Origin: Knoellia sp. S7-12
Lineage (GTDB): Bacteria > Actinomycetota > Actinomycetes > Actinomycetales > Dermatophilaceae
Assembly (NCBI RefSeq): GCF_040518285.1
Contig: NZ_CP155449.1
Coordinates: 1,550,001 to 1,614,000 of the forward strand
Length of the DNA: 64,000 nt
Direction: 5' to 3'
Below, in pieces: positions 1 through 8,124 of the stretch. The notes beneath the pieces were generated by a model. That model was not told the origin of the DNA, did not search any database, and saw only the letters and a program-made list of their open reading frames with translations. A program made the position numbers and the translations under genes. Within the stretch, counting starts at the first letter, position 1. Every line of letters starts with the position of its first letter.

Positions 1-344
1 ATGCCATGGAGCTCCTGACGGACCGCATCCCCAGCGGCTCCCTCGCCGCCGTGCACCTGTTCTTCCCCGATCCATGGCCCAAGAACAAGCACTCCAAGCG
101 GCGTTTCGTGCAGCAGCACACGCTCACGATGCTTGGCGACCGGCTCGAGCCCGCCGGTGTGCTGCGCATCGCCACGGACCACGAGGTGTATGCCGCCCAC
201 GTCCGTCAGCAGGTGAGTCACCACGATGGGTGGCAGATCGTCGAGGGGGAGCGACCGCCGTGGCGCCCACAGGACGGGTTCGAGGCCAAGGGTCTGCGGG
301 CGGGCCGCAGCATCCACGAGTTCACGCTCACGAAGGCCAGCTGA
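1..344 (+). CDS. trmB: tRNA (guanine-N7)-methyltransferase, C-terminal part
   Basis: The reading frame is open at the left edge, so only the C-terminal ~113 residues are in the window. TrmB methylates G46 in the variable loop of tRNA using S-adenosylmethionine. The motif FFPDPWPKNKHSKRR is the family signature just after the SAM-binding fold, and it is followed by LRIATDHEVYA, which matches the strand and helix carrying tRNA-contacting residues. The stop codon is followed directly by a short direct repeat of CTGACGCAAGG. The next gene is a tRNA on the opposite strand. Identification is secure; the true start lies outside the window. Confidence 0.93.
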   Translation, partial: AMELLTDRIPSGSLAAVHLFFPDPWPKNKHSKRRFVQQHTLTMLGDRLEPAGVLRIATDHEVYAAHVRQQVSHHDGWQIVEGERPPWRPQDGFEAKGLRAGRSIHEFTLTKAS

Positions 345-432
345 CGCAAGGTCAACTGACGCAAGGCCGGACTGACTGCGCGGGCTGGACACACCAGCAC
401 GCGCAGCTGTGCCGGGCAGAGTCACACGAGGG

Positions 433-506
433 TCGGGCTGACAGGATTTGAACCTGCGACATCTTCGTCCCAAACGAAGCGCGCTACCAAGCTGCGCCAC
501 AGCCCG
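433..506 (-). tRNA. tRNA-Pro (anticodon TGG)
   Basis: On the minus strand a 74-nt cloverleaf is readable. A 7-bp acceptor stem pairs CGGGCTG (506-500) with CAGCCCG (440-434), with discriminator A at 433. The anticodon stem CTTCG/CGAAG encloses loop TTTGGGA with anticodon TGG. The T-arm GGTTCAAATCC is present. CCA is not encoded. A TAnnnT element (TACAGT on the minus strand, 521-516) sits about 10 nt upstream and could be the -10. Confidence 0.96.
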
Positions 507-635
507 TTCGTCCGCACTGTATCGGACGGACCATCAACACCTGACCTGCGTCAGCCGATTTCGGATCCTGCGCAGGCGGCCATTAGGCTAACCTCGGCTC
601 CGAACCGGTCGACTCACGTCGACCGCAACGAGTGC

Positions 636-709
636 GCGGGCGTAGCTCAATGGTAGAGCCCCAGTCTTCCAAACTGACTACGCGGGTTCGATTCCCGTCG
701 CCCGCTCCA
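636..709 (+). tRNA. tRNA-Gly (anticodon TCC)
   Basis: A cloverleaf of 71 nt plus an encoded CCA (707-709). The acceptor stem pairs GCGGGCG with CGCCCGC, the D-arm is TAGCTCAATGGTAGAGC, the anticodon loop CTTCCAA carries TCC at 668-670, and the T-arm is GGGTTCGATTCCC. A TAGGCT (584-589) about 47 nt upstream could be the -10. A strong hairpin with a T-run follows at once (715-756). Confidence 0.97.
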
Positions 710-714
710 CACAC

Positions 715-756
715 AGGTATGCCGCCCACTCAGCAGAGTGGGCGGCATACCTTTTT
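715..756 (+). terminator. Intrinsic terminator after tRNA-Gly, built from inverted GTATGCCG words
   Basis: A perfect 17-bp stem (715-731 with 736-752), loop AGCA, then TTTTT. The arms begin with AGGTATGCCG and end with its complement. The element is the typical hairpin-plus-U-run and also carries an inverted pair of the octamer that is over-represented across the window. Confidence 0.9.
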
Positions 757-783
757 GCGCTGTGGACGTCGTGTTGCTGGACG

Positions 784-1731
784 TCAGGCGCGGAAGGCGA
801 GCCAGGCGTCACTCATGCGCTCCGCCTGACCCTGCGTGAACATGTTCATGCACGAGTCCTGCGTGTAGTCCATGAAGTTGTGAATCGGGTCGAGACCCGG
901 AGCGGTGCACGTGTCGGCGCCGATCGGGCAGTTGAACTGCGGGACCGCCTCACGCGGGGTGTCGGCGACGAAGTCACCCGCCGCCGAGCAGCCGTGGGCG
1001 AAGGTGTGCTCGAGCATCATCCAGTGGCCGACCTCGTGTGTGAGGGTGTCACCGAGCGAGTACTTGCCGGCGGTGCCACCGGGCATCGACTCGTCGAGCA
1101 TGACCACGCCGTCGATGTAGTCGCGGCCGTTGTTGTTGACACCCTTGGGGAAGTAGGCCCAGCCGAGCAACCCGCCACCGATGTCGGCGACGTAGACGTT
1201 GAGCGTCTTCGAGTCACCTACATGGAGCGCCCTCTTCATGTCGCGCTCGACCTTGCCGGGCGTGACGGTGTTCCAGACGGGGTTGACCGTCCACGTCGTC
1301 TTGGTGAGGTCGAAGCGGAACGGGGTGTCGGCGGCGTCCGGAGCCGTCACACCTGCGAAGGAGTCGTTGAGGACGTCGACCTGGTCGGCGATCATCGTCT
1401 CGAGGCGAGCCTTGCCGGCCGCGTCGAGGGTGCCCTTGGAGATGACGTGGAAGATCGTCGGGATCGTCACGGAGCCTGCGGCCATGAGCGGGCTGTCCTT
1501 GATGACGCCGTAGGCGTTGGCCTCACTCTTGTTGTAGAGCAGGGGCTCCTTGGCGCTCTTGGCGTCGTCGCGCACTCGAGCGGCGGAGGTGGCGCCGACA
1601 GCCGGGTCGCACTCGGCGACGGCGGGGGATGGTGCCGAGGCCGCACTCACGGTGGCGGGAGCAGAGACGGCAAACGTTGACGCTGCGAGCGCGATGACGC
1701 CGAGCGCAGGACGGATGAGACGTCGTGACAT
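784..1731 (-). CDS. Secreted zinc metalloprotease, pappalysin/M43 family
   Basis: A 315-residue exported protease. The N-terminus has basic residues followed by a hydrophobic stretch and small residues (about 1-31), a signal peptide. The zinc site HEVGHWMMLEH lies at about 231-241, with three zinc ligands (two His and the final His) and the catalytic Glu. The C-terminal FMDYT segment is the Met-turn of the metzincins, followed by a Cys-containing MFTQGQ segment usual in M43B (cytophagalysin) members. AGGAGA sits 6 nt before the ATG. It stands alone between the tRNA-Gly terminator and tig. It probably degrades extracellular protein; the natural substrate cannot be read from sequence. Confidence 0.9.
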   Translation of the reverse strand: MSRRLIRPALGVIALAASTFAVSAPATVSAASAPSPAVAECDPAVGATSAARVRDDAKSAKEPLLYNKSEANAYGVIKDSPLMAAGSVTIPTIFHVISKGTLDAAGKARLETMIADQVDVLNDSFAGVTAPDAADTPFRFDLTKTTWTVNPVWNTVTPGKVERDMKRALHVGDSKTLNVYVADIGGGLLGWAYFPKGVNNNGRDYIDGVVMLDESMPGGTAGKYSLGDTLTHEVGHWMMLEHTFAHGCSAAGDFVADTPREAVPQFNCPIGADTCTAPGLDPIHNFMDYTQDSCMNMFTQGQAERMSDAWLAFRA

Positions 1732-2001
1732 GGGTTCTCCTCAGGGATGGCGGCCCGTTCGGCCCGCTGCCGGGACGCTACCCCCGACGGTCGCCCCTGT
1801 GGGCGACTACGACCGAGACGATTCGGCCCACGTGGCGCGTGCCGTTAGCATGTTCGCGAGTATGACTTCTTCGGTATGCCGTGTGCTTCCGCCCCGCTGA
1901 CCGCGGGCCAGTGCTTGCCACCGGCAGTCCGAACCTGATCTCAACCCGCGAGGTGCGCCTCGCAATCATCCAGTGATCCCAACACGTGCGGAGTGCCTGA
2001 A

Positions 2002-3378
2002 GTGAAGAGTGCCGTCGAGACCCTCAGCCCGACCCGGGTGAAGCTCATCGTCGAGGTGACGTTCGACGAGTTGAAGCCTGACCTCGACGCGGCGTACCAG
2101 ACGATCGGATCCCAGATCCAGATCCCCGGTTTCCGCAAGGGCAAGGTTCCCGCTCGCATCATCGACCAGCGCGTCGGCCGTGGCGCCGTCGTGCAGGAGG
2201 CCGTCAACGAGGCCCTCCCGCGCTTCTTCGCGGAGGCCGTTGACGCCGAGGGCATCAAGGCCATCGGCTCGCCCGACGTCGACGTCACCGCCGTGCCCCT
2301 CGAGGACGGCCAGGACCTCGAGTTCACCGTCGAGACCGACGTGCGCCCCGAGATCGAGCTGCCCGAGCTCGACGGCATCGAGGTCGAGGTCGACGAGGTC
2401 AAGGCCACCGACGAGGACATCGAGGAGCGCCTCACCACGCTCCGTCAGCGCTTCGGCACCCTCACGGCCGTCGAGCGCGCCGTCGAGACCGGCGACGTCC
2501 TCTCCATCGACCTCAAGGCCGTCATCGACGACGAAGAGATCGACAGCGTCGAGGGCGTCACCTACGAGGTCGGCTCGGGCAACATGCTCGAGGGCCTCGA
2601 CGACGCCGTGCTCGGCGCCAACTCCGGCGACACCAAGACCTTCACCGCACCGCTCGCCGGTGGCGACAGCGAGGGCCAGGACGCCGAGTGCACCGTCACC
2701 GTCCAGTCCGTCAAGACGCGCGAGCTTCCCGAGCTCGACGACGACTTCGCCCAGCTCGCCTCGCAGTTCGACACCTTCGAGGAGCTGCGTGCCGACATCG
2801 TCACGCAGGCCGAGCAGGCCAAGAAGTTCGAGCAGGGTGTCCAGGCCCGCGACAAGGTTCTCGAGCACCTGCTCGAGGTGACCGAGGTGGCCGTGCCCGA
2901 GGGCATCGTCGAGGCCGAGGTCACGAGCCACCTCGAGGGCGAGGACCGTCTCGAGGACGACACCCACCGCGCCGAGGTCGACGAGAGCACCCGCAAGGCG
3001 CTCAAGGGTCAGTTCCTGCTTGACGCCCTTGCCGAGAAGCTCGAGATCGAGGTCGAGCAGCCCGAGCTCATCGAGTACCTCATCATGAGCGCGCAGCAGT
3101 ACGGCATGGACCCGAACCAGTTCGCCCAGGCCATCGACCAGCAGGGCCAGGTGCCCGCCATGGTCCAGGAAGTCTCCCGCCGCAAGGCGCTGGCCGCGGT
3201 CCTCGAGAAGGCTGTCGTCACCGACACCGCCGGCAACAAGATCGACCTCAACGAGCTCGTGCCCCAGGCCGACGTCGTCGAGCCCGAGCTTGAGGACGAG
3301 GCTGACCTCGAGGAGCTCTCGGACGAGGTCGACACCGACACCGTCGAGACCGAGAACGAAGAGCCCGCCAAGGCCTGA
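2002..3378 (+). CDS. tig: Trigger factor, ribosome-associated chaperone
   Basis: Trigger factor binds near the ribosome exit tunnel and assists folding of nascent chains, with peptidyl-prolyl isomerase activity. The ribosome-binding N-terminal domain contains the GFRKGKVP signature at about residues 41-48. An FKBP-like domain follows at about 155-240 and a helical C-terminal domain after it, ending in a strongly acidic tail. I chose GTG at 2002 because it gives the family's usual MKSAVETLSPTRVKL start and GGAG (1990-1993) lies 8 nt upstream. An in-frame GTG at 1993 is the alternative (three residues longer). It heads a proteostasis neighbourhood with clpP1, clpP2 and clpX. Confidence 0.96.
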   Translation: MKSAVETLSPTRVKLIVEVTFDELKPDLDAAYQTIGSQIQIPGFRKGKVPARIIDQRVGRGAVVQEAVNEALPRFFAEAVDAEGIKAIGSPDVDVTAVPLEDGQDLEFTVETDVRPEIELPELDGIEVEVDEVKATDEDIEERLTTLRQRFGTLTAVERAVETGDVLSIDLKAVIDDEEIDSVEGVTYEVGSGNMLEGLDDAVLGANSGDTKTFTAPLAGGDSEGQDAECTVTVQSVKTRELPELDDDFAQLASQFDTFEELRADIVTQAEQAKKFEQGVQARDKVLEHLLEVTEVAVPEGIVEAEVTSHLEGEDRLEDDTHRAEVDESTRKALKGQFLLDALAEKLEIEVEQPELIEYLIMSAQQYGMDPNQFAQAIDQQGQVPAMVQEVSRRKALAAVLEKAVVTDTAGNKIDLNELVPQADVVEPELEDEADLEELSDEVDTDTVETENEEPAKA

Positions 3379-3394
3379 CGCTTCCCGCTCCACC

Positions 3395-3444
3395 ACGACG
3401 TATGCCGTGTGCTCACCGCGAGGTGAGCACACGGCATACGTCGT
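3395..3444 (+). terminator. Perfect 23-bp hairpin after tig, inverted GTATGCCG pair
   Basis: Arms 3395-3417 and 3422-3444 are perfectly complementary around a GCGA tetraloop. No T-run follows, so it is either a Rho-independent terminator of the U-poor actinobacterial kind or an RNA-stabilising 3' hairpin. Both arms contain the octamer GTATGCCG/CGGCATAC. Confidence 0.75.
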
Positions 3445-3495
3445 TCTCGCAGGTCAGAGGTTGCTTCTCGGCTCGATCCGTGATGAGGGTGGGGC

Positions 3496-3963
3496 ATGAG
3501 CAACGACACGCAGATCACCGTTTCGCGCACGATCGACGCGCCCGCCCAAGCCATCTTCGACGTTTTGAGCAACCCGCAACGACACCCCGACCTCGACGGC
3601 TCGGGTTTTGTCCGGTCGGTCGAACAGGCCGACCGCATCCAGAAGGTTGGCGACGTGTTCACCATGAACATGACGGGCGATCACATGGGTGGCGACTACC
3701 AGACCGACAACCACGTGACCGGCTACGACGAGAACTCCCTGCTGGCGTGGCAGTCCACTCCTGCAGGCACCGAGCCCTTCGGCTGGGAATGGGTCTGGCG
3801 GCTGGAGCAGCAAGGGCCCGACCAGACGCTCGTGACCCACACCTATGACTGGTCGAAGGTCACCGACAAGGAGATCCTGCAGAAGGTGAAGTTCCCGCTC
3901 GTGTCCGAGGGTCAGCTGGACAACACGCTCGCCAAGCTCGCGGAGACCTCAGCCGGGTCCTGA
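3496..3963 (+). CDS. SRPBCC (START-like) family protein
   Basis: 155 residues that look like the Bet v 1/START-like helix-grip fold. The start (TVSRTIDAPAQAIFDVLSNPQRHPDLDGSG) is the typical opening strand and helix of polyketide-cyclase/dehydrase-type SRPBCC proteins, and the C-terminal helix (about 120-150) would close the hydrophobic pocket. Members bind or modify small hydrophobic ligands; no catalytic residue can be assigned. A G-rich tract (GAGGGTGGGG) precedes ATG 3496. Its last 15 nt overlap the 3' end of the convergent lacI-type gene. Confidence 0.75.
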   Translation: MSNDTQITVSRTIDAPAQAIFDVLSNPQRHPDLDGSGFVRSVEQADRIQKVGDVFTMNMTGDHMGGDYQTDNHVTGYDENSLLAWQSTPAGTEPFGWEWVWRLEQQGPDQTLVTHTYDWSKVTDKEILQKVKFPLVSEGQLDNTLAKLAETSAGS

Positions 3964-5010
3964 CGTCGTGTCACCGATGCGGAGCGAGACCTCAAAGGTC
4001 TCGCTCCGCGGTGATTCACCGGCCAGAGCACGCCGCGTGAGGTCGCCGAGGAGACGGCCCTTGGACTCACCGGGCTGATCGATCGTCGTCAGCTGACGGT
4101 CGAGCCACGAGAGGTCGACCCCGTCGAATCCGGTCACCGAGACGTCCTGCGGCACCCGCAGGCCCAGACTCTCAGCGGCGCGAATCACGCCTGCTGCCAA
4201 CAGATCCGACTGGGCGACGATGCCGGTGGGCCGGGCGGTGGGCGCAACGTCGAGCAGGAGCCGCCCTGCGTTCTCGCCCTCCGCGACATCCGGCTGGGCC
4301 GCCTCGACGAGAGGACTCGCGGGGTCGGCGACGTCGAGGAACCCGAGTGCGCGGTCGCGTGCATCCGGGTATGCCGCCCGCTCAAGTTCCGCTGCCTCGA
4401 TGCGGTGAGTGGACCGGCGCGGTCCGATCGGCATGAGGACGTGGGCGACCCGGGTGTGGCCGAGATCGACGAGGTGACGGGTTGCCGCGGCGGAGGCGCC
4501 ACGTTCGTCGACGACGACATGAACGACCTGGTCATGGACAGGTGCCCCGGCGCCGATCAGGGGGATGCGGCGAGCCAGGAGGTGGTCGACGAGGGGGCTG
4601 TCGGTGCGACCACAGAGGGGGAAGATCGCGGCGTCGATCGCGTGGGCGGCGAGGGGGTTGGGGGCGCTGTCTCCGTGGTCGGCCAGGAGCAGCATGCTCG
4701 TACCCATGGCATCCAGTTCCTGGGCGAGCCCGTCGAGCACGGCGAGGGCAAACGGGTCGCGGAACGCGTGGAGCAGTCGGTCCTCGACGATGACGGCGAC
4801 AGTGCCCGCTCGGCCCTGGCGCAGCGAGCTCGCCAACGGATCGGGACCGGCGTAGGCGAGTTCAGCCGCGGCGGCGTGCACGCGCTCGGCGGTCGCCGCA
4901 GCAACGGGACCCTTGCCGCTGAAGACGAGCGAGGCCGTGCTGATCGAGACGCCAGCCCGCTCGGCGACGTCACGCAGCGTGACCTTGCGCGTTTGACGAG
5001 AAGGGCTCAT
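3949..5010 (-). CDS. LacI-family transcriptional regulator
   Basis: 353 residues from ATG 5010. The N-terminal helix-turn-helix VTLRDVAERAGVSISTASLVFSGK is the LacI DNA-binding signature, followed by the hinge region (VAAATAERVHAAAAELAY) and a periplasmic-binding-protein-like ligand domain ending near VSVTGFDGVDLSWLDRQLTTIDQP, the usual LacI C-subdomain motif. It is divergent from an MFS transporter, the expected regulator/transporter arrangement; the ligand is probably a sugar or related solute. A perfect 16-bp palindrome just upstream (5023-5038) is the likely operator. A longer open frame to 5067 exists but would swallow the operator. Confidence 0.92.
   Translation of the reverse strand: MSPSRQTRKVTLRDVAERAGVSISTASLVFSGKGPVAAATAERVHAAAAELAYAGPDPLASSLRQGRAGTVAVIVEDRLLHAFRDPFALAVLDGLAQELDAMGTSMLLLADHGDSAPNPLAAHAIDAAIFPLCGRTDSPLVDHLLARRIPLIGAGAPVHDQVVHVVVDERGASAAATRHLVDLGHTRVAHVLMPIGPRRSTHRIEAAELERAAYPDARDRALGFLDVADPASPLVEAAQPDVAEGENAGRLLLDVAPTARPTGIVAQSDLLAAGVIRAAESLGLRVPQDVSVTGFDGVDLSWLDRQLTTIDQPGESKGRLLGDLTRRALAGESPRSETFEVSLRIGDTTSGPG
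3979..4009 (+). terminator. 13-bp hairpin between convergent genes
   Basis: GCGGAGCGAGACC (3979-3991) pairs perfectly with 3997-4009 around loop TCAAA. It lies just after the SRPBCC stop and inside the last codons of the convergent LacI-family gene, so it probably terminates the SRPBCC transcript. There is no T-run. Confidence 0.55.
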
Positions 5011-5022
5011 GGGGACGAGACT

Positions 5023-5038
5023 ATCGAATCGATTCGAT
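5023..5038. promoter_or_regulatory. Candidate LacI-family operator
   Basis: The sequence ATCGAATCGATTCGAT is a perfect 16-bp palindrome with a central CG step, as in LacI/GalR-family operators. It lies 13 nt before the start of the LacI-type gene and about 110 nt before the divergent MFS gene. Autoregulation and control of the transporter are inferred. Confidence 0.65.
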
Positions 5039-5061
5039 CGCATGTCCCCACCTTGCCATCT

Positions 5062-5119
5062 CCGCACCTACTGCACCGTAAGTGGGACAATCACCCCCCT
5101 TACGGTGCAGTAGGTGCGG
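5062..5119. repeat. 21-bp perfect inverted repeat in the lacI/MFS divergent region
   Basis: Positions 5062-5082 and 5099-5119 are exact reverse complements separated by 16 nt. The second arm ends 28 nt before the MFS start codon, so it would be transcribed in its leader. It could be a second operator pair, a leader hairpin or an attenuator. It does not contain the window-wide octamer. Confidence 0.7.
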
Positions 5120-5147
5120 GCATAACCCACGAGAGAGACCCGAGCCC

Positions 5148-6434
5148 GTGACCACCTCCGCCACCCTGCCCCGTGAACGCGTCGTCAGCGCCCGCACCGC
5201 CGTCTTCGTCGTCTTCGCGCTCGCTGGCATCGCCTTCGCGTCGTGGGCCTCGCGGATCGCGGATGCCAAGTCGACGCTCGACCTCACTGCGGGCCAGCTC
5301 GGAGCAACGCTCTTCGCGATGTCGGCCGGCTCGCTGCTGGCCATGCCCTCGACCGGGCGCATCGCCGAGCGGATAGGCGTCGTCAACACCATCCGCGTCG
5401 GCATGATCATCGGGATCGTCGGCTTCGCCACGATCGGCGCGGGTGTCGACTTCGCCGAGTCCCGACTCGTCGTCGGGGCCGGGCTCTTCCTCATCGGCAG
5501 CGGCGTCGGGGTCTGGGACGTCGCCATGAACCTTGAGGGAGCGAGCGTCGAGCGACTTCTCGGCCAGACCGTCATGCCTCAGTTCCACGCCGCTTTCAGC
5601 GGGGGGACCGTCGCCTCGGCGCTCGTGGGCTCCGCCATGTCGTGGGCCAAGGTGCCCCTCCTGCCGCACCTCCTGGTCTCCGCGCTGCTGGTCACCGGCG
5701 CCGGGTTCTGGGCGATGCGCGCCTTCCTGCCGCGCGATCTCGAAGAGGCGGAGGCTGCAGCCGAGCAGGCTGCGGCAGGGCCCGCCGAGGTTGCGGTGGG
5801 TGCCGGAGCGACCGATGCCTCGACGACAACGCGCCAGCGGTCGGCCTGGCTCGAGCCCCGCACCCTTCTCATCGGTCTCGTCACCCTCGTCGCCGCCTTC
5901 ACCGAGGGCACCGCCAACGACTGGCTCGCGGTCGCCTTCGTCGAGGGCCACGACCTGCCGGCCTGGGCGGGCGTCCTGGGCTTCGCGACCTTCCTGTCCT
6001 TCATGACCATCGGTCGGCTGCTGGGCACCAGATGGCTCGACACCTACGGCCGCGTCCCCGTCCTTCGGGCCACGTTCGCGCTCGCCGTCATCGGATCCGT
6101 GCTCGTCATCTTCGGAGCGCCGTGGATGGCCTTCATCGGCGCCGCGATCTGGGGTGTCGGTGTCTCGCTCGGCTTCCCCGTCGGCATGAGTGCCAGCGCC
6201 GACGACCCGAAGCGCGCAGCGGCACGCATGTCGGTCGTCGCCACCATCGGCTACCTCGCCTTCATTGCGGGACCGCCCGCGCTCGGCTTCCTCGGCGACC
6301 ACGTCGGTGTCCTGCGCAGCCTGCTCGCCGTGGGCACGATGGCGTTGCTGGTCCAGGTCATCCTCGAGTACGTGCGCGAGCCGGCACCCGACGCGACCAC
6401 AGCGGTACCGGCAGCTGCGCGCGAGGTCGGCTGA
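5148..6434 (+). CDS. MFS transporter
   Basis: 428 residues from GTG 5148 (GAGAGAG 10 nt upstream). About 12 hydrophobic helices with a polar, Ala/Glu-rich loop in the middle (about 200-245), the standard 6+6 major facilitator layout. The first helix pair and the conserved segment [16 protein letters not shown] between helices 2 and 3 are characteristic of MFS proteins, here resembling the fucose-permease/YbjJ-like group. Substrate is unknown; the divergent LacI-type regulator suggests a carbohydrate or a related solute. An octamer word sits just after the stop. Confidence 0.85.
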   Translation: MTTSATLPRERVVSARTAVFVVFALAGIAFASWASRIADAKSTLDLTAGQLGATLFAMSAGSLLAMPSTGRIAERIGVVNTIRVGMIIGIVGFATIGAGVDFAESRLVVGAGLFLIGSGVGVWDVAMNLEGASVERLLGQTVMPQFHAAFSGGTVASALVGSAMSWAKVPLLPHLLVSALLVTGAGFWAMRAFLPRDLEEAEAAAEQAAAGPAEVAVGAGATDASTTTRQRSAWLEPRTLLIGLVTLVAAFTEGTANDWLAVAFVEGHDLPAWAGVLGFATFLSFMTIGRLLGTRWLDTYGRVPVLRATFALAVIGSVLVIFGAPWMAFIGAAIWGVGVSLGFPVGMSASADDPKRAAARMSVVATIGYLAFIAGPPALGFLGDHVGVLRSLLAVGTMALLVQVILEYVREPAPDATTAVPAAAREVG

Positions 6435-6559
6435 CCGGCATACGCCGCTCGCTTTTGTGCTCAGGGCGAACACGGGCCGGGACCGGGAGTGTGGGGGTGG
6501 AGCCGCGCGTTAAGGTCAGCGAAAGGCAAGACCCCACATCACGGCAGGAGCAGATCAGC

Positions 6560-7183
6560 GTGAGCAGCAACGAAATCGTCGCAGCCGGACCGGGCGACAA
6601 GCTCGGGCTCGATGACAGCATCTACAACCGCCTCCTCAAGGAGCGGATCATCTTCCTCGGCTCCGAGGTGCGCGATGACAACGCCAACGCGATCTGCGCG
6701 CAGATGCTCCTGCTTGCCGCGGAGGACTCCGACAAGGACATCTGGCTCTACATCAACAGCCCCGGTGGCTCGGTGACCGCAGGCATGGCGATCTTCGACA
6801 CCATGCAGTGGGTCCCCAACGACGTCGCCACGGTGGCGATGGGCATGGCTGCCTCGATGGGGCAGTTCCTCCTGTCGGCAGGCACCCCCGGCAAGCGCCA
6901 CGCGACGCCGCACGCGCGCGTCATGATGCACCAGCCCTCGGGCGGCATCGGTGGCACCGCGTCCGACATCAAGATCCAGGCCGAGCAGCTCCTGCACATC
7001 AAGAAGCAGATGGCCGAGCTCATCGCCGACCACACCGGTCAGACGCCGGAGCAGATTGAGGAAGACTCCGACCGGGACCGTTGGTTCACGGCACAGGAGG
7101 CCAAGGAGTACGGCTTCGTCGACCACGTGTTCTCGCGTGCGGACCAGGCTGGCAGCTCATCCGACAACCCGGTCACCGACTGA
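6560..7183 (+). CDS. clpP1: ATP-dependent Clp protease proteolytic subunit, first copy
   Basis: 207 residues. Serine peptidase that forms the double-heptamer Clp core. The catalytic triad is visible: Ser99 in GMAASMGQ, His124 in MMHQPSGG and Asp near 173 in DRDRW; the [11 protein letters not shown] and KEYGFVD motifs are in place. AGGAG (6546-6550) is 9 nt before GTG 6560. It is 26 nt upstream of clpP2, and clpX follows 1.5 kb later after a single inserted gene. In Actinobacteria ClpP1 and ClpP2 form a mixed complex that is usually essential. A much longer in-frame opening upstream is only the absence of stops in GC-rich DNA. Confidence 0.95.
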   Translation: MSSNEIVAAGPGDKLGLDDSIYNRLLKERIIFLGSEVRDDNANAICAQMLLLAAEDSDKDIWLYINSPGGSVTAGMAIFDTMQWVPNDVATVAMGMAASMGQFLLSAGTPGKRHATPHARVMMHQPSGGIGGTASDIKIQAEQLLHIKKQMAELIADHTGQTPEQIEEDSDRDRWFTAQEAKEYGFVDHVFSRADQAGSSSDNPVTD

Positions 7184-7209
7184 CCCGGCGACCAGGAGAC
7201 CCAAGAGAT

Positions 7210-7875
7210 ATGAACGCGAACCACCCCACCCAAGGACGACTCAGCGTGCCCCATTCGATGAGCCCGTCGAGCCGCTACATCCTTCCGCAGTTCGAGGAGC
7301 GAACCTCCTACGGCATGAAGCGGACCGACCCCTACACGAAGCTCTTCGAGGACCGCATCATCTTCCTCGGCGTGCAGGTCGACGACGCGTCCGCTGACGA
7401 CGTCATCGCCCAGCTCATCGTGCTCGAGTCCCAGGACCCGGACCGCGACATCCTCATGTACATCAACAGCCCCGGTGGCTCGTTCACGGCGATGACCGCG
7501 ATCTACGACACGATGCAATACATCCGGCCCGACGTGCAGACGTTCGTCATCGGTCAGGCGGCTTCGGCTGCCGCGGTGCTGCTCGGCGCGGGTGCCCCGG
7601 GCAAGCGTTATGCCCTGCCCAACGCACGCGTCCTCATCCACCAGCCGGCGATCGAGGGCACGGGCGGTATGGCCTCCGACCTTGAGATCCAGGCCAACGA
7701 GGTGCTGCGCATGCGTGGCTGGCTCGAGGACACCATCGCCCACCACGCGAGTCGTGACGTCGCACTCGTCCGCAAGGACATCGAGCGCGACAAGATCCTC
7801 TCCGCCGCCCAGGCCAAGGAGTATGGCCTGATCGACGAGGTGCTCGAGTCGCGCAAGGCCGCCAACGAGGACTGA
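7210..7875 (+). CDS. clpP2: ATP-dependent Clp protease proteolytic subunit, second copy
   Basis: 221 residues. Triad Ser in GQAASAAAV, His in LIHQPAIEG and Asp in IERDKILSA, so this copy is also catalytically complete. It has a longer N-terminal extension than ClpP1 (about 35 residues before the DPYTKLFEDRIIFLG core), which in the family is a processed propeptide. ATG 7210 follows clpP1 closely and GGAG is at 7195-7198, so the two form an operon. It pairs with ClpP1 and is fed by ClpX and other Clp ATPases. Confidence 0.95.
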   Translation: MNANHPTQGRLSVPHSMSPSSRYILPQFEERTSYGMKRTDPYTKLFEDRIIFLGVQVDDASADDVIAQLIVLESQDPDRDILMYINSPGGSFTAMTAIYDTMQYIRPDVQTFVIGQAASAAAVLLGAGAPGKRYALPNARVLIHQPAIEGTGGMASDLEIQANEVLRMRGWLEDTIAHHASRDVALVRKDIERDKILSAAQAKEYGLIDEVLESRKAANED

Positions 7876-7893
7876 TCCTCGGGTCTCGCACAG

Positions 7894-7937
7894 CGCAGGT
7901 ATGCCGTCCGCTCACCTGAGCGGGCGGCATACCTGCG
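7894..7937 (+). terminator. Hairpin after clpP2, inverted GTATGCCG pair
   Basis: Arms starting CGCAGGTATGCCG (7894 onward) and ending CGGCATACCTGCG (to 7937) pair over about 20 bp with one G-T wobble and a 4-nt loop. It lies 19 nt after the clpP2 stop, so it most likely ends the clpP1-clpP2 transcript. Confidence 0.75.
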
Positions 7938-7966
7938 TCCGGGGCCGGATCTGGATCTGGGGCCTG

Positions 7967-8030
7967 CCGCGCATGTCGTTCTCGCTGCGGCACGTCGTCC
8001 TGGCGCCATGCGCCATCGAGAACGACATGC
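7967..8030. repeat. Structured repeat, copy A (upstream of nuclease gene)
   Basis: A 64-nt element starting CCGCGCATGTCGTT. Its ends form a perfect 14-bp inverted repeat (7971-7984 with 8017-8030). It is closely related to a second copy at 9091-9154 on the other side of the same gene, in the same orientation. Confidence 0.7.
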
Positions 8031-8124
8031 CTGGACGAGAACTGGCGATCTCGCCGCCTCAGCCGCCGCCAGGCCTGTGGATATCTCCGCGGCCGGTTCG
8101 CGAGATCCTGTCAGGCTCGACGGC

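Noticed and set aside
345..372. Direct repeat CTGACGCAAGG after trmB as an attachment site next to a tRNA
   Set aside because: It is only 11 bp, the copies are close together, and no integrase or element is nearby.
1966..3432. A long open frame on the minus strand across tig (about 488 codons)
   Set aside because: It is the mirror of a Glu/Asp/Leu-rich coding frame in GC-rich DNA; its product is low-complexity, and tig on the plus strand is certain.
6440..6559. A ClgR site upstream of clpP1
   Set aside because: Only one half-site (GCGAAC near 6466) is visible; the second half is not convincing.
5642..6559. Long upstream extension of clpP1
   Set aside because: It runs through the MFS gene in another frame, and a clear ribosome-binding site and family start occur at 6560.
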